A stretch of 54,800 nt of DNA from Sporosarcina globispora (GCF_001274725.1 NZ_LGUF01000007.1:5441957-5496756); one strand, 5' to 3'; numbered from the stretch's first letter, positions 8,042 to 16,553 are shown. A program made the numbers and translations. The notes: generated from the sequence alone by a model not told the origin.

Positions 8042-9841
8042 TTGCCGGATTGGTCGTATCATCCTATTTTTAAGCCAATACTTCAGAAGCTTCCTCCTTC
8101 CTTCAGCCGGGAGTTTATACATCGCGGGATGAGCATGATTTCATCCAGCCGAATAGGAGAAGCTTTCATAGAATTTCTTGGTCATATGGAACCCTCCAGA
8201 AAAGTTGCGAAAAACTTATTCGGCATCCATTTTTCCACTCCAGTTGGACTAATCGGCAAGATTGATCCTCAATTATCCGGGATGAAGGCTTTTCAGAATC
8301 TGGGGTTTGGCTTTATTGAAATTGGGCCTGTTTCCATTCATGGATCAGGAGAAGAACTATATATAGACCCAAAACAAAAGAAGATACATAGACTTACTGA
8401 CGCTTCCGCAGAGTTACCGACGGCTAAGAAACAGCTAAATTCCTTAAAGAAAAAGAAGATTCCGTTTCTTATTAATGTGGAAGGAACTTATCAGGAGGCA
8501 AAGCAAATTTGTGAAGAGCTGCTTCCTTTTAGCGACGGATTTATTTTAAGCAGCCATACTTTCCAATCAGCAAGCCAATTTATCCAGTTTAAAAATGAAT
8601 TAAATAAACCTATGATTCTCTCTATTTCACCAGATGATAGCCTCCACCACATGGAGAGGATCCAGGAATATAGACCAGACGGAATTCTCGTTATAGGCAG
8701 TGATTCACCGGAAGAACTCATACATAAACTGGCAGTTCTCAGGAATTTGTTCAGTGAAGATTATCCCATCATCACTTCGGGCTGTATTAAAGAACCTTCA
8801 GATGCGATTAAATTACTTGAAAATGGAGCTTCTTTAACCATGCTAGGCGATGAGTATATTTTCACTGGACCTGGTTTGCCCAAACGGATTAATGAAGCCT
8901 ATAGCAGCACGTTCCCGAAGGAGCCTGCCAAACTTGAGGGATGGCTTTGGTATTGGCTATTTGGATTAGCTATTACAATTGGAGGAATCATCGCCCTGTT
9001 TTTCAGCATGACTTCAGTGATCCTTCCCTATGATGAAATTTTTCTAGGGATTCTTAGAGGAGATATTGTTTACTTTAATCCTGCCATTCTATATTTTATG
9101 GCCCATGACAGGATGACGCTTTCAGGAACGATGATCTCAGGCGGAATCATCTATATGCAGCTTGCCAGGCACGGAATAAGACATGGCCTCCATTGGGCAA
9201 GAAAAGCAGTCAATATAGCAGGTACCATAGGCTTCTTAGGAATTCTCCTGTTTATTGGCTACGGTTATTTTGATTGGCTCCATGGGCTGTTTTGGCTCCT
9301 TTTATTGCCCTTATTTGTTTTGGGGTATGTAAAAACAAGAACGGCAAGTGCATCCCCCTCTAGTTCAAATCTTTCCAATAGTCAGCTGTGGAAGCTGAGC
9401 TTAATTGGCCAGCTATGCTTTGTGATATTGGGATTTTCTTTAGCTATTGGCGGAATCGTCATTTCCGCCATTGGAGCTTCAAGTGTATTCGTACCGACGG
9501 ATCTCACCTATCTATGCCTTACTCCGGATGCTCTTAACGAGTTTAATAATAAATTAATACCTGTGATTGCACATGACCGTGCAGGGTTCGGAAGTGCACT
9601 TTTAAGTGTGGGCTTACTTGTGCTGATGCTGGCATTATGGGGAATTCGCGAAGGGGAACGCTGGGTGTGGTGGACCTTTACAATAGGTGCCATCCCGGCT
9701 TTCGCAGCTGGAATCTTAACTCATTTTATTATTAACTATACTGATTTCATCCACCTGCTCCCTGCTTACTTCGCGTTGTTTTTGTATGTTGTGGGAGTGA
9801 TTATGACAGCACCATTTTTATTAAAAAAATCAATAGCTTAA
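8042..9841 (+). CDS. Dihydroorotate-dehydrogenase-like protein fused to a duplicated membrane module
   Basis: A 599-residue two-part protein. Residues 1 to about 305 follow the class 2 dihydroorotate dehydrogenase barrel: FSTPVGLIGKIDPQ, NLGFGFIEIGPVS, then IITSGCIKEPSDAIKLLENG and FTGPGLPKRI. Expected active-site features are altered: the G-x-D-K-N motif reads GKIDPQ, and the N-x-S-S-P-N-T region reads LSSHTF, so orotate chemistry is doubtful. The C-terminal half is hydrophobic and made of two similar modules of about 130 residues, each with a P-Y/T-D motif, AHDR (YFMAHDR, PVIAHDR) and G-I-R-x-G-x-x-W. The start is TTG at 8042 because AGAGGTG lies 6 bases upstream and overlaps the alternative GTG at 8033. 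Probably a membrane-anchored FMN-fold protein of unknown role. Confidence 0.8.
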   Translation: MPDWSYHPIFKPILQKLPPSFSREFIHRGMSMISSSRIGEAFIEFLGHMEPSRKVAKNLFGIHFSTPVGLIGKIDPQLSGMKAFQNLGFGFIEIGPVSIHGSGEELYIDPKQKKIHRLTDASAELPTAKKQLNSLKKKKIPFLINVEGTYQEAKQICEELLPFSDGFILSSHTFQSASQFIQFKNELNKPMILSISPDDSLHHMERIQEYRPDGILVIGSDSPEELIHKLAVLRNLFSEDYPIITSGCIKEPSDAIKLLENGASLTMLGDEYIFTGPGLPKRINEAYSSTFPKEPAKLEGWLWYWLFGLAITIGGIIALFFSMTSVILPYDEIFLGILRGDIVYFNPAILYFMAHDRMTLSGTMISGGIIYMQLARHGIRHGLHWARKAVNIAGTIGFLGILLFIGYGYFDWLHGLFWLLLLPLFVLGYVKTRTASASPSSSNLSNSQLWKLSLIGQLCFVILGFSLAIGGIVISAIGASSVFVPTDLTYLCLTPDALNEFNNKLIPVIAHDRAGFGSALLSVGLLVLMLALWGIREGERWVWWTFTIGAIPAFAAGILTHFIINYTDFIHLLPAYFALFLYVVGVIMTAPFLLKKSIA

Positions 9842-9923
9842 TGATGTGTGATTAAATGAAGAGTGTTATCAAACTTTCTTCTTCGGACTTCATAGTCAAC
9901 TATGCATTTTTTCTATTATATCC

Positions 9924-9957
9924 AAAGATCCTGAAGCCTTCTTTCAGGATCTTTTTG
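9924..9957 (+). terminator. Terminator of the dehydrogenase-like fusion gene
   Basis: AAAGATCCTGAA pairs with TTCAGGATCTTT (loop of about 8 bases) followed by TTTTTG. A diverged copy follows the decayed paralog at 16665-16697. Confidence 0.88.
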
Positions 9958-10116
9958 TGTACTTGTTGAATAATAGCACCCTACAGTTTAAGTGAAACAC
10001 TTCACTGCTCTTCAACCTTATTTCTCTTCTCTTGGATTCGGAGGCGCTTTTGTATACGAAATGGAAAAATAGATGTATTTTTTTAATGTCTTCTAGAGTC
10101 ATTTCTTCTTGTTTTT

Positions 10117-10854
10117 TCAAAGGCTCCAATAGGTAATTGTATCAAGGGCCCCTAATATTAGCATTGCAATGCCAGCTGCTTTCTGAACGGCTGTCCCCAA
10201 CTTCCTCCCTTTCTTTTTAATCAATGACCCTCCCAAATCCAGATACCAGATTAGAAATATCGCAATGATCAAAGGCAGAGATGTCCCAATGGCGAAAAAT
10301 ACAGGGAGGACAGCCCCGTAGCTGACAGCTGCAGCCATGGGCATGAGAGTGATAAAAAATAAAGTAAACATAGTTGGGCAAAATCCAAGTGTAAAGCTTA
10401 CCCCCATTAAAAATGCCCCTAGACTGCCCCTTGTTTGAAACTTCTCCAGGAAGCTGCCAAAAGATAAAGTTTTATTTACTTTTATGATACCTAACATAAA
10501 AAGCCCGATGATAATAAATAAGGGGCCGACTATCTTTCTAATCCATGGAAAATAAGTAATGAACGATGTTCTTATCTCACTGCCTACAATCCAAACTAAC
10601 AGACCAAGTCCAGAAAAAACGGCGATTTTTCCCAAGATAAAAAATAGCACGTGCTTCCAGGCAACCTTTTGTTGAACAGATTGATTACCGTAAACCGTAA
10701 TCGCACCTAGATTTCCTGTAAACTGACATGGAGCCACTGCACCGACAATTCCCAAAACAAAAGCAGATAGAACAGGAATTCCTTTAGTACTAATTCCGAT
10801 ATTGACCAAGGGCTGAGATAGTAAATTGCTTATTTGGCTAAAAAAATCATACAT
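10117..10854 (-). CDS. CcdA/DsbD-like transmembrane thiol-disulfide carrier (annotated variously as TauE/SafE or cytochrome c biogenesis protein)
   Basis: A 245-residue protein with six to seven predicted membrane helices. It shows two cysteine motifs in equivalent positions of the two halves: GAVAPCQFTGNLG near residue 40 and GFCPTMFTLFF near residue 158. That is the hallmark of the CcdA/DsbD membrane domain, which passes electrons from cytoplasmic thioredoxin to the cell surface. It lies just downstream of cueP and the multicopper oxidase but beyond a terminator, so it likely has its own promoter. A plausible job is keeping the CueP or oxidase cysteines reduced (inference). AAAGGAGAAGGAAGT precedes the ATG. 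Confidence 0.8.
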   Translation of the reverse strand: MYDFFSQISNLLSQPLVNIGISTKGIPVLSAFVLGIVGAVAPCQFTGNLGAITVYGNQSVQQKVAWKHVLFFILGKIAVFSGLGLLVWIVGSEIRTSFITYFPWIRKIVGPLFIIIGLFMLGIIKVNKTLSFGSFLEKFQTRGSLGAFLMGVSFTLGFCPTMFTLFFITLMPMAAAVSYGAVLPVFFAIGTSLPLIIAIFLIWYLDLGGSLIKKKGRKLGTAVQKAAGIAMLILGALDTITYWSL

Positions 10855-10921
10855 ACTTCCTTCTCCTTTAATGAGAATAAATATAATCTCATTTTAAAAT
10901 ATAAATATCAAGAATTTATGC

Positions 10922-10953
10922 ACAAAAAAAGAAGCACCCTTAAGGTGCCTTTA
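10922..10953 (-). terminator. Terminator of the multicopper oxidase-cueP operon
   Basis: On the minus strand AAGGCACCTTAAGGGTGCTT forms a short GC-rich hairpin and is followed by CTTTTTTT. It overlaps the cueP stop codon region. Confidence 0.8.
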
Positions 10954-11478
10954 AATCAATTGCATAGTTGTAATACAAGTACCGTCATTCTCAAAAGTTG
11001 AAATTTCTGATTCTGATACTTTTCCATCATATCTAATCTTTATTTGATATGTTTTATCTCTTGGGAGCCAAAGATCGAAAAACCCATTAGATTGGGACTT
11101 TACCTTTTCATTCAAAATCTCATTGCCTTCCGTATCTTCAATATATACATCAAACTCTTTATCACTTAATTCACCTTGACAACCTGTCAAGCTATGATTA
11201 GTTCAAGGGTGAGTTTCGTTAACGTAAGGTGCAATAGAAACGAAAAACTCTTCTTTCGGGAGATCATAGACTAGTTCGTCACCATCCGCTTTTTTTACTA
11301 TTAGCTCTTGTGAGGTAATCGAAGCAGACTCACTCTTTATGTTTCCTAAACTGTAATCATTCACTAATTCTTTAATATTTTCAGCCTTTACAGCTGCCTC
11401 ATCATTTGAATCTGTTTGTCCGCAGCCAGCTAAAACAATAGAAATAAGTGATATGGCCAAAGCTATTTTTTTCTTCAT
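10951..11478 (-). CDS. cueP: CueP-family copper-binding lipoprotein with an in-frame TGA at the first ligand cysteine
   Basis: Read through the TGA at 11203-11205, this is one 175-residue CueP protein, a periplasmic/extracytoplasmic copper binder. Residues 1-19 are a lipoprotein signal (lipobox LAGC). The frame before the TGA ends NETHP and resumes TNHSLTGCQGELS in the same phase. The TGA is codon 92; cysteines follow at 100 and 168. Those spacings (8 and 76) equal those of the three copper-ligand cysteines Cys96, Cys104 and Cys172 of Salmonella CueP, so the TGA replaces the first of them. The start is ATG at 11478, with GGAGGT 7 bases upstream, rather than the GTG inside the RBS. It is 17 bases from the multicopper oxidase, so it is one operon. 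The TGA may be a TGC-to-TGA nonsense mutation, a sequencing error or selenocysteine. Confidence 0.82.
11175..11205 (-). promoter_or_regulatory. SECIS-like hairpin directly after the in-frame TGA of cueP
   Basis: After the TGA come 11 bases and then a 17-base element, CTTGACAGGTTGTCAAG. It is a perfect 6-7 bp stem with an A-G-G-U-rich apical loop. The E. coli fdhF SECIS also has 11 bases between UGA and a 17-base mini-hairpin with an A-G-G-U loop. The loop lies 17 bases from the UGA with a G in its first two bases, as bacterial SECIS rules ask. The bulged U of fdhF is missing. Function is not shown, and the same bases also encode the conserved L-T-G-C-Q. Confidence 0.35.
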
Positions 11479-11495
11479 CCTTATCACCTCCTAAT

Positions 11496-12998
11496 TTAGT
11501 TTACTTCAACTTGCCCCATCATTCCATTATCCTCGTGTTCCAGCAAATGACAGTGGTACATATAAGTCCCTTTATTATTAAACTTTACTGCCAGTTTTAC
11601 TGTTTGGCCGGGTTCAATTGCAACTGTATCCTTCCATCCCTGAAGGATTTCAGGAGGATCTTCTCCGTCAATTGTAACAATTTTAAATTGTGTTCCATGA
11701 ATATGGAATGGATGTACCATTCCACCCATCGGATCTGGCTTATTATACACTTCCCAAATCTCAGTTTCCCCTTGTTTTTGGGTAAAATCAATTCGGTTCA
11801 TATCAAATTGTTTACCATTAATGGTTACATGCATTCCCATTCCAAACAGCTCAAGTCTTTTAGCTACCGGCAAGCTTCTTTCTTCATCCGTTACTTTATA
11901 GTCATTCAGACTTTCTGGCAGTTCTGCCGAATTTGTTTGTTCATCCCTGACTTTAAACGGCAATAAAATGGTGTCTTCTTCATTTACTAATGCAATGTCG
12001 CTGTTCGAATTTTGCTTTGAAAAATCAACGATTATTTCGGCTCTTTCCCCTGGTGTCAGAGTAATTTCACTCATTTCTAACGGTTCATTTAAGAATCCGC
12101 CATCCGTTGCAATCTGCTGAAATGAATCACCAGTATTTAATTTGAATGTATAATTACGAGCGTTTGATCCATTTAATAAACGCAAACGGACTTTTTCCGC
12201 CCCTACGGTTAATTTAGGATTCAGTGTGCCATTTACCAATAAAGTATTGCCAATTGTTCCATCATCATTATGCATTGCTTTGAAATTTAATTGGTTTTTA
12301 TCATCAAACTGACGATCCTGAAAAACTAATGGAAAGTCATTCACTCCATAATTATCTGGCAAACCAAGTTTTTGAGAATTTTCATCTTCAACATAAATGA
12401 GGCCTGCCAGACCTTTATACACTTGTTCTGCTGTAATGCCTTTTTGATGAGGATGGAACCATAAGGTAGATGCTTCCTGATTGACTGTGAATTTTACATC
12501 TTTTGTTTCACCAGGTTCGACTACTTGATGTGGTCCTCCATCGCCTTTACCCGGAATATCCAAGCCATGCCAATGAAATGTTGTTGGCTCAGTTAACTCA
12601 TTCCTTGTTTTAAATGTGACGGCATCCCCTCTTTTTATACGAATCACAGGACCTAAAAAAGAACCATTATATCCGTACGTGTCTGTTTGAATACCTTCAA
12701 ATATTTCCGTCGTTCCTTGTTGCGCAGTAATAGGATAACTTCCATCCACGGGTTCAAGCAAAGGCGGTATCGCCAGCTCATTTTCCTCTGTCGAGTCATT
12801 AAGTGCTGCAGGATTTTCATGACTCATATGCCCTTCCATTTCCTCCATATCCCCCATTTTCTGTTCAGGTTCCATTTTGGTATGGTCCATGGCTTGATTT
12901 TTTTCAGATTCATTTTCTGACTGTGTATTCCCCGCACTGCATCCTCCAATAATAATCGTGCTTAATAATAATGAAGAAATCCAAAAACTTGATTTCAT
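11496..12998 (-). CDS. Multicopper oxidase lipoprotein (cuprous oxidase/laccase type)
   Basis: A 500-residue three-domain multicopper oxidase. It has a lipoprotein signal (lipobox IIGGC near residue 20), so it sits outside the membrane. All four copper motifs are present: HWHGLDIPGKGDGG, LWFHPHQKG, HPFHIHGTQF and MYHCHLLEHEDNGMM, the last with the type 1 copper His-Cys-His-Met. A Met/His-rich linker (MDHTKM, MGDMEEMEGHMSH, residues about 40-70) precedes the first domain and probably binds Cu(I). The likely role is oxidising toxic Cu(I) outside the cell with O2. The start is ATG at 12998 with GGAGG 7 bases upstream. It is the first gene of the operon with cueP. Confidence 0.92.
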   Translation of the reverse strand: MKSSFWISSLLLSTIIIGGCSAGNTQSENESEKNQAMDHTKMEPEQKMGDMEEMEGHMSHENPAALNDSTEENELAIPPLLEPVDGSYPITAQQGTTEIFEGIQTDTYGYNGSFLGPVIRIKRGDAVTFKTRNELTEPTTFHWHGLDIPGKGDGGPHQVVEPGETKDVKFTVNQEASTLWFHPHQKGITAEQVYKGLAGLIYVEDENSQKLGLPDNYGVNDFPLVFQDRQFDDKNQLNFKAMHNDDGTIGNTLLVNGTLNPKLTVGAEKVRLRLLNGSNARNYTFKLNTGDSFQQIATDGGFLNEPLEMSEITLTPGERAEIIVDFSKQNSNSDIALVNEEDTILLPFKVRDEQTNSAELPESLNDYKVTDEERSLPVAKRLELFGMGMHVTINGKQFDMNRIDFTQKQGETEIWEVYNKPDPMGGMVHPFHIHGTQFKIVTIDGEDPPEILQGWKDTVAIEPGQTVKLAVKFNNKGTYMYHCHLLEHEDNGMMGQVEVN

Positions 12999-13154
12999 TT
13001 TGTTTCCTCCCTCAAGTTCTATTACCAATAAAACAATAGCAAATAAATATGGAGAAATTGTGGAGGCTGAACTTATAATGTTTTTTGAGATACATAGTCA
13101 TGATCAAAAATAAAAAGATGTCATTTTATGAGGAAATTCTACCCGCATAATGTT

Positions 13155-13256
13155 TTACGAAGCAGCGTATTTTTGCGATAAAATTTCTACTGTTTTAAGC
13201 ATAGCTGTTTTCGTTTTTGAACCTACGATTGAACCTGATAGTGCTACGATTTTCGT
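13155..13256 (-). pseudogene. N-terminal remnant of an NAD(P)H-dependent FMN reductase
   Basis: The translated stub TKIVALSGSIVGSKTKTAML then KTVEILSQKYAAS matches the start of NADPH-dependent FMN reductases, with the flavin phosphate loop GSIVGSKT. It stops after 33 codons where full proteins run to about 180. The expected ATG is changed, although AGGAGAG is still present. It lies directly downstream of the luciferase-like monooxygenase gene, where such a reductase would supply reduced FMN. The monooxygenase therefore has no dedicated local reductase. Confidence 0.75.
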
Positions 13257-13276
13257 GCTGTTCTCTCCTTTTAATA

Positions 13277-14332
13277 TTATTTGGCTGTATATTTTTTAAT
13301 GGCTGGAATAATATCGTTGCCGATGATTTCGATATTTTTCATAATTTTCTCAAAAGGTACACCGCCAAAGTCAATTTGGGCCATGAAGCGCTGCATACCG
13401 TAAAGCTCATATTGGTAAAGCATTTTTTCAATAATTTGCTCTTTGCTGCCAACCATTAATACATCACGTGTATCAGGTGCTTGGGCGAATTGCTGTTTTG
13501 GATAGCCGCCGCCGCGAATGGCTTGGAAGCCGCCATTAATGTGCGGATACATGCCTTGTAATGCTTCTTTTGTTGTATCTGCAACATAGAACAGGCTGGT
13601 TGTCGCAATAGGCAATGTTTTTGAATCAAAGCCAATTTGATCAGCAGCATCTCGATAAGCATCCACAGAAGGTTTGAAGTTGATGGCTGGTCCGCCTAAA
13701 GTGGTCAGCATCATCGGAATCCCCATAAATCCTGCTTTAATTGCACTAGCTGGCGGACCACCAACAGCACGCCAAATTGGGATTGAACCTTTTTTTGGCC
13801 GTGGAAGAATATGGGCATTTTCTAATGGGGCTCGGAATTCTCCTTGCCATGTAACATGATCTTCTTCATTTATTTTTTTAAGTAGTTCTAATTTCTCTTC
13901 GAAAATTTCTTCATAATCTTGTAAATTAACGCCAAGCAGGTGATAGGCGCCTACACGAGACCCGCGACCTGCAACGATTTCCGCACGACCATCTGAAATT
14001 AAATCGATAGTGGCGAAGTCCTCATATACTCTTACAGGATCTGAAACACTTAGTACAGTTGCTGAACTTGTGATTTTAATTTTGTTTGTTGCTTGAGCAA
14101 TGGCACCCAAGACAACTGTGTGTGCTTGTGTAGTAAAGTAGGATTGGTGACTTTCACCAACGCCAAAAACATCAATACCTGCTTGTTCTGCCAGCTTACT
14201 GGCTTCTATTAATTCGTTAATTCTGGCTTGAGCTGAAATACGCTCTCCTGTTAGCGGGTTAGGAATATGATCTCCCAATGAATACAGCCCAAATTCCATA
14301 CCTTTGGATGAATTGATGCGAAATTGTTCCAT
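13277..14332 (-). CDS. LLM-class (bacterial luciferase-like) flavin-dependent monooxygenase
   Basis: A 351-residue TIM-barrel flavin monooxygenase of the luciferase-like group. Supporting motifs are MEFGLYSLGDHIPNPLTG at the N-terminus, FGVGESHQ, ATVLSVSDPVRVYEDFATID near residue 95, AGRGSRVGAYHLLG and PIWRAVGGPPASA. These enzymes use FMNH2 and O2 to oxidise small organic molecules; the substrate is not deducible. It starts 2 bases after the dioxygenase stop codon, so it is translationally coupled in one operon. The flavin reductase that should follow is reduced to a stub. Control is likely by the MarR protein whose sites lie upstream of the operon. Confidence 0.88.
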   Translation of the reverse strand: MEQFRINSSKGMEFGLYSLGDHIPNPLTGERISAQARINELIEASKLAEQAGIDVFGVGESHQSYFTTQAHTVVLGAIAQATNKIKITSSATVLSVSDPVRVYEDFATIDLISDGRAEIVAGRGSRVGAYHLLGVNLQDYEEIFEEKLELLKKINEEDHVTWQGEFRAPLENAHILPRPKKGSIPIWRAVGGPPASAIKAGFMGIPMMLTTLGGPAINFKPSVDAYRDAADQIGFDSKTLPIATTSLFYVADTTKEALQGMYPHINGGFQAIRGGGYPKQQFAQAPDTRDVLMVGSKEQIIEKMLYQYELYGMQRFMAQIDFGGVPFEKIMKNIEIIGNDIIPAIKKYTAK

Positions 14333-14334
14333 AG

Positions 14335-15279
14335 TTAATTCTCCTCAATCGGTTTTAGATTTTCTTCAATTTCGGTACGGCGGGCTTCTAAAAATGGAGG
14401 CAAATCTAATTTTTCGCCTAATTTTTGAATATCTCCGTCGATTGTGAAGCCAGGTCCGTCTGTTGCAATTTCAAATAAAATACCGTTCGATTCACGGAAA
14501 TACAAACTCTTAAAGTAGAAGCGATCCACAATGCCAGATGAATGAAAGCCGCGTACTCGGATTTGTTCATCCCAATAGACAAGCTCAGCCTCATTTTTGA
14601 CACGAATGGCTAAATGATGAATACTGCCGCGTCCAGGTTTTTCAGCAGGACCATCTAAATGTTTTACTACAATTTCGCCAAATGCTTCGCCGCTTACTGC
14701 CTGAAAAATTGCTTCATCTTTCGTACGTGATACTTCTGTATAACCAAACATTTCTGTTAGTGTCCTCGCTATTTTATCAAGTCTGCGAACGGTTATTTCT
14801 ACTGAACCCATGCCCTGAATTTGGTGTTCTAAGGGTACGCTTGATCCTTCCCACGATTCCCAATGTTCTGCTTTATCCCCATTTGATACCAGCAGCACCA
14901 TGCGCAGCCCTTCAGAGTCTTCAAAGTGCAGGGCTGGTCTATTGGCATATGCTGTAATATCCCCATGCTGCACACCATATTCTTCAAAACGGGCTTTCCA
15001 ATAGGTTAAGCTTTCTTCTGATGGCACAAGCAAACCTATTTGAGTGATGGCGTTGGTGCCTCTATATGTGCGTCCAACGAGCGGGATTTCAAAGAATGAT
15101 AACTCTGTGCCTGCACTTCCTGTTTTATCCCCATAAAACAAGTGATACATTGACGGATCATCCTGGTTAACCGTCATTTTTACACGACGTAAACCGAGTA
15201 CATCACGATAAAAGTGATTATTTTGTTTTGCATCTTTTGTAATCATTGAAATATGATGATGACCTGGAATGGCGTACAT
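14335..15279 (-). CDS. Ring-cleaving dioxygenase of the MhqO/MhqA type (two VOC domains)
   Basis: A 314-residue extradiol-type dioxygenase made of two vicinal-oxygen-chelate domains. Metal ligands are visible as His in GHHHIS (residues 6-11), His in SIHHLAI near 220 and Glu in LFEIATDGPGF near 270. It resembles B. subtilis MhqO/MhqA (YdfO/YkcA), which cleave hydroquinone-type aromatics and are induced by quinone stress. GGAGG lies upstream of the ATG. The MarR operator at 15300-15317 lies directly before its RBS, so repression by the adjacent MarR gene is very likely. First gene of the operon with the LLM enzyme. Confidence 0.88.
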   Translation of the reverse strand: MYAIPGHHHISMITKDAKQNNHFYRDVLGLRRVKMTVNQDDPSMYHLFYGDKTGSAGTELSFFEIPLVGRTYRGTNAITQIGLLVPSEESLTYWKARFEEYGVQHGDITAYANRPALHFEDSEGLRMVLLVSNGDKAEHWESWEGSSVPLEHQIQGMGSVEITVRRLDKIARTLTEMFGYTEVSRTKDEAIFQAVSGEAFGEIVVKHLDGPAEKPGRGSIHHLAIRVKNEAELVYWDEQIRVRGFHSSGIVDRFYFKSLYFRESNGILFEIATDGPGFTIDGDIQKLGEKLDLPPFLEARRTEIEENLKPIEEN

Positions 15280-15299
15280 ACCTTTAACCTCCTTTTTTA

Positions 15300-15317
15300 C
15301 ACTTGACTAATCAAGTG
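15300..15317. promoter_or_regulatory. Operator 1 for the MhqR-like repressor
   Basis: The perfect inverted repeat CACTTGA-CTAA-TCAAGTG lies just before the dioxygenase RBS and just after the MarR gene stop codon. The TCAAGTGA half-site is shared with the second site at 15805-15824. Confidence 0.75.
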
Positions 15318-15331
15318 ACTAAACAAAAAAA

Positions 15332-15772
15332 TTATCTATCTGACATTTTCATTTCACTATTTTTCTGTACACGGGACATGAGTGAATACAATGTTTTTTG
15401 CTCTTCTTCAGTTAAACTTTCCTCAAAAAATGAGGATTGGAAGGCAAGCTGGGCATCAAACGCATTAATTAATTTTTCACGGCCCTTATTTGTTAACGAA
15501 ATTGTTTTTATTTTCCAATCTTGCTTTCGTTTAATAAGTCCGTCTTTCTCAAGACGGGTCAGCATACGGGAAATCCCGCCCTGTGTTACGGTGACTTTCT
15601 TAGCTAATTCACTTTGTGTTATTGGCTCGTAAGTTGAAATTTGCATTAACACATCAAATTGTGCAGTAGTTATATCAAATTGCTTTAAAAATTCATTTGA
15701 GAGCAAGTTACTTTGATGTGTGAAACGAGTGATCCGCAGCCAGATAAGTGATCCGAGAGTATTATTTTTCAT
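15332..15772 (-). CDS. MarR-family repressor, MhqR-like
   Basis: A 146-residue winged-helix regulator of the MarR family. The recognition region is [20 protein letters not shown] (about residues 55-75) and the wing contains [16 protein letters not shown]. It sits directly upstream of the ring-cleaving dioxygenase and LLM genes in the same direction, as MhqR does next to quinone-detoxification genes. One inverted repeat lies in its own promoter region and one in front of the dioxygenase, so it probably represses both itself and the operon until quinone-like electrophiles appear (inference). No Cys is present, so sensing would not be by thiol alkylation. Confidence 0.85.
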   Translation of the reverse strand: MKNNTLGSLIWLRITRFTHQSNLLSNEFLKQFDITTAQFDVLMQISTYEPITQSELAKKVTVTQGGISRMLTRLEKDGLIKRKQDWKIKTISLTNKGREKLINAFDAQLAFQSSFFEESLTEEEQKTLYSLMSRVQKNSEMKMSDR

Positions 15773-15804
15773 ATCATATTTTCCCTCCCTTTGATTATCA
15801 TTAC

Positions 15805-15824
15805 TTTACCACTCAAGTGATAAA
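15805..15824. promoter_or_regulatory. Operator 2 (autoregulatory) for the MhqR-like repressor
   Basis: TTTACCACTCAAGTGATAAA is an inverted repeat with 8 of 10 pairs matching. It shares the TCAAGTGA half with operator 1 and lies upstream of the MarR start codon. Confidence 0.65.
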
Positions 15825-15999
15825 AATGCAATGTATTTATCTCGAATTCGAGATTTTCTATGTATTCTTTCAAATTAAACCGGCAAGTTCTATAAGAAAA
15901 AACATAAGATAATCAGGATCTAAATACAATAACAAATACTAATAATGGCATATATGAAGGCAATAATAAGGTTAAATACAATTAAGAAGGAGCAAATTT

Positions 16000-16501
16000 A
16001 TGTCTAAACACAATAGAAAAATTACATTCTCACTTGCTATGGTACTCTTTCCTTGGCTAACGGTTCCTTTCATGGGGAAGAGTTCATTTTTTAGATTCTT
16101 GCCTGTGGCATGTTTTACCAACTTGTTTATAAGTTTGCTTAGCGTAATTGCAAATAAGAAAAATTGGTGGGTTAATAAAAACCCTCTATCTCCAGGACTT
16201 GTAGATTTCAGCTATATTTTAGGTCCATTTTTTGTAGCAACACTGGATTTTTAAGGTATCCTATGGGAAATTCAGCAAATTCTTACTAACAAATATGGTA
16301 TTAGACGCTATTAATGCCTACCCTTTTGCACAAATCTAGGAAAACCTTGAAATATTTAAATTTAAAAAGATGAATCATACGATGTGGTACTTTATTTGCG
16401 TTGGTTTCGCAATTGTAATTTATGGATTTCAGTACATGATAGAAAAATCGATTAAAAAAGCTTCTCTTACGACTGCAAAAAGTGTAAAAATCAATGAGTA
16501 A
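16000..16501 (+). pseudogene. Small multi-pass membrane protein gene broken by a frameshift and a stop
   Basis: The first 84 residues (MSKHNRKITFSLAMVLFPWL...) contain two hydrophobic segments and a good RBS (AAGAAGGAGC). The frame ends at GPFFVATLDF. A coherent continuation runs in another frame from about 16263: YGKFSKFLLTNMVLDAINAY then PFAQI, an in-frame TAG near 16338, ENLEIFKFKKMNHTMWYFI, CVGFAIVIYGFQYMIEK, and a stop at 16501. The intact gene would give about 165 residues. I recognise this as a conserved Bacillus-type membrane protein shape but cannot name its function. Two lesions show it is dead. Confidence 0.75.
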
Positions 16502-16553
16502 ATAAATTAATATTTTTGTCAGAGTCAGTATCGGGATGGAAAAAAGGAAAAGA

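Noticed and set aside
9944..10129. 61-codon minus-strand frame (MEPLKKQEEM...) overlapping the end of the CcdA-like gene
   Set aside because: It has no RBS, overlaps a real gene end and runs into the terminator at 9924-9957. Composition gives no support.
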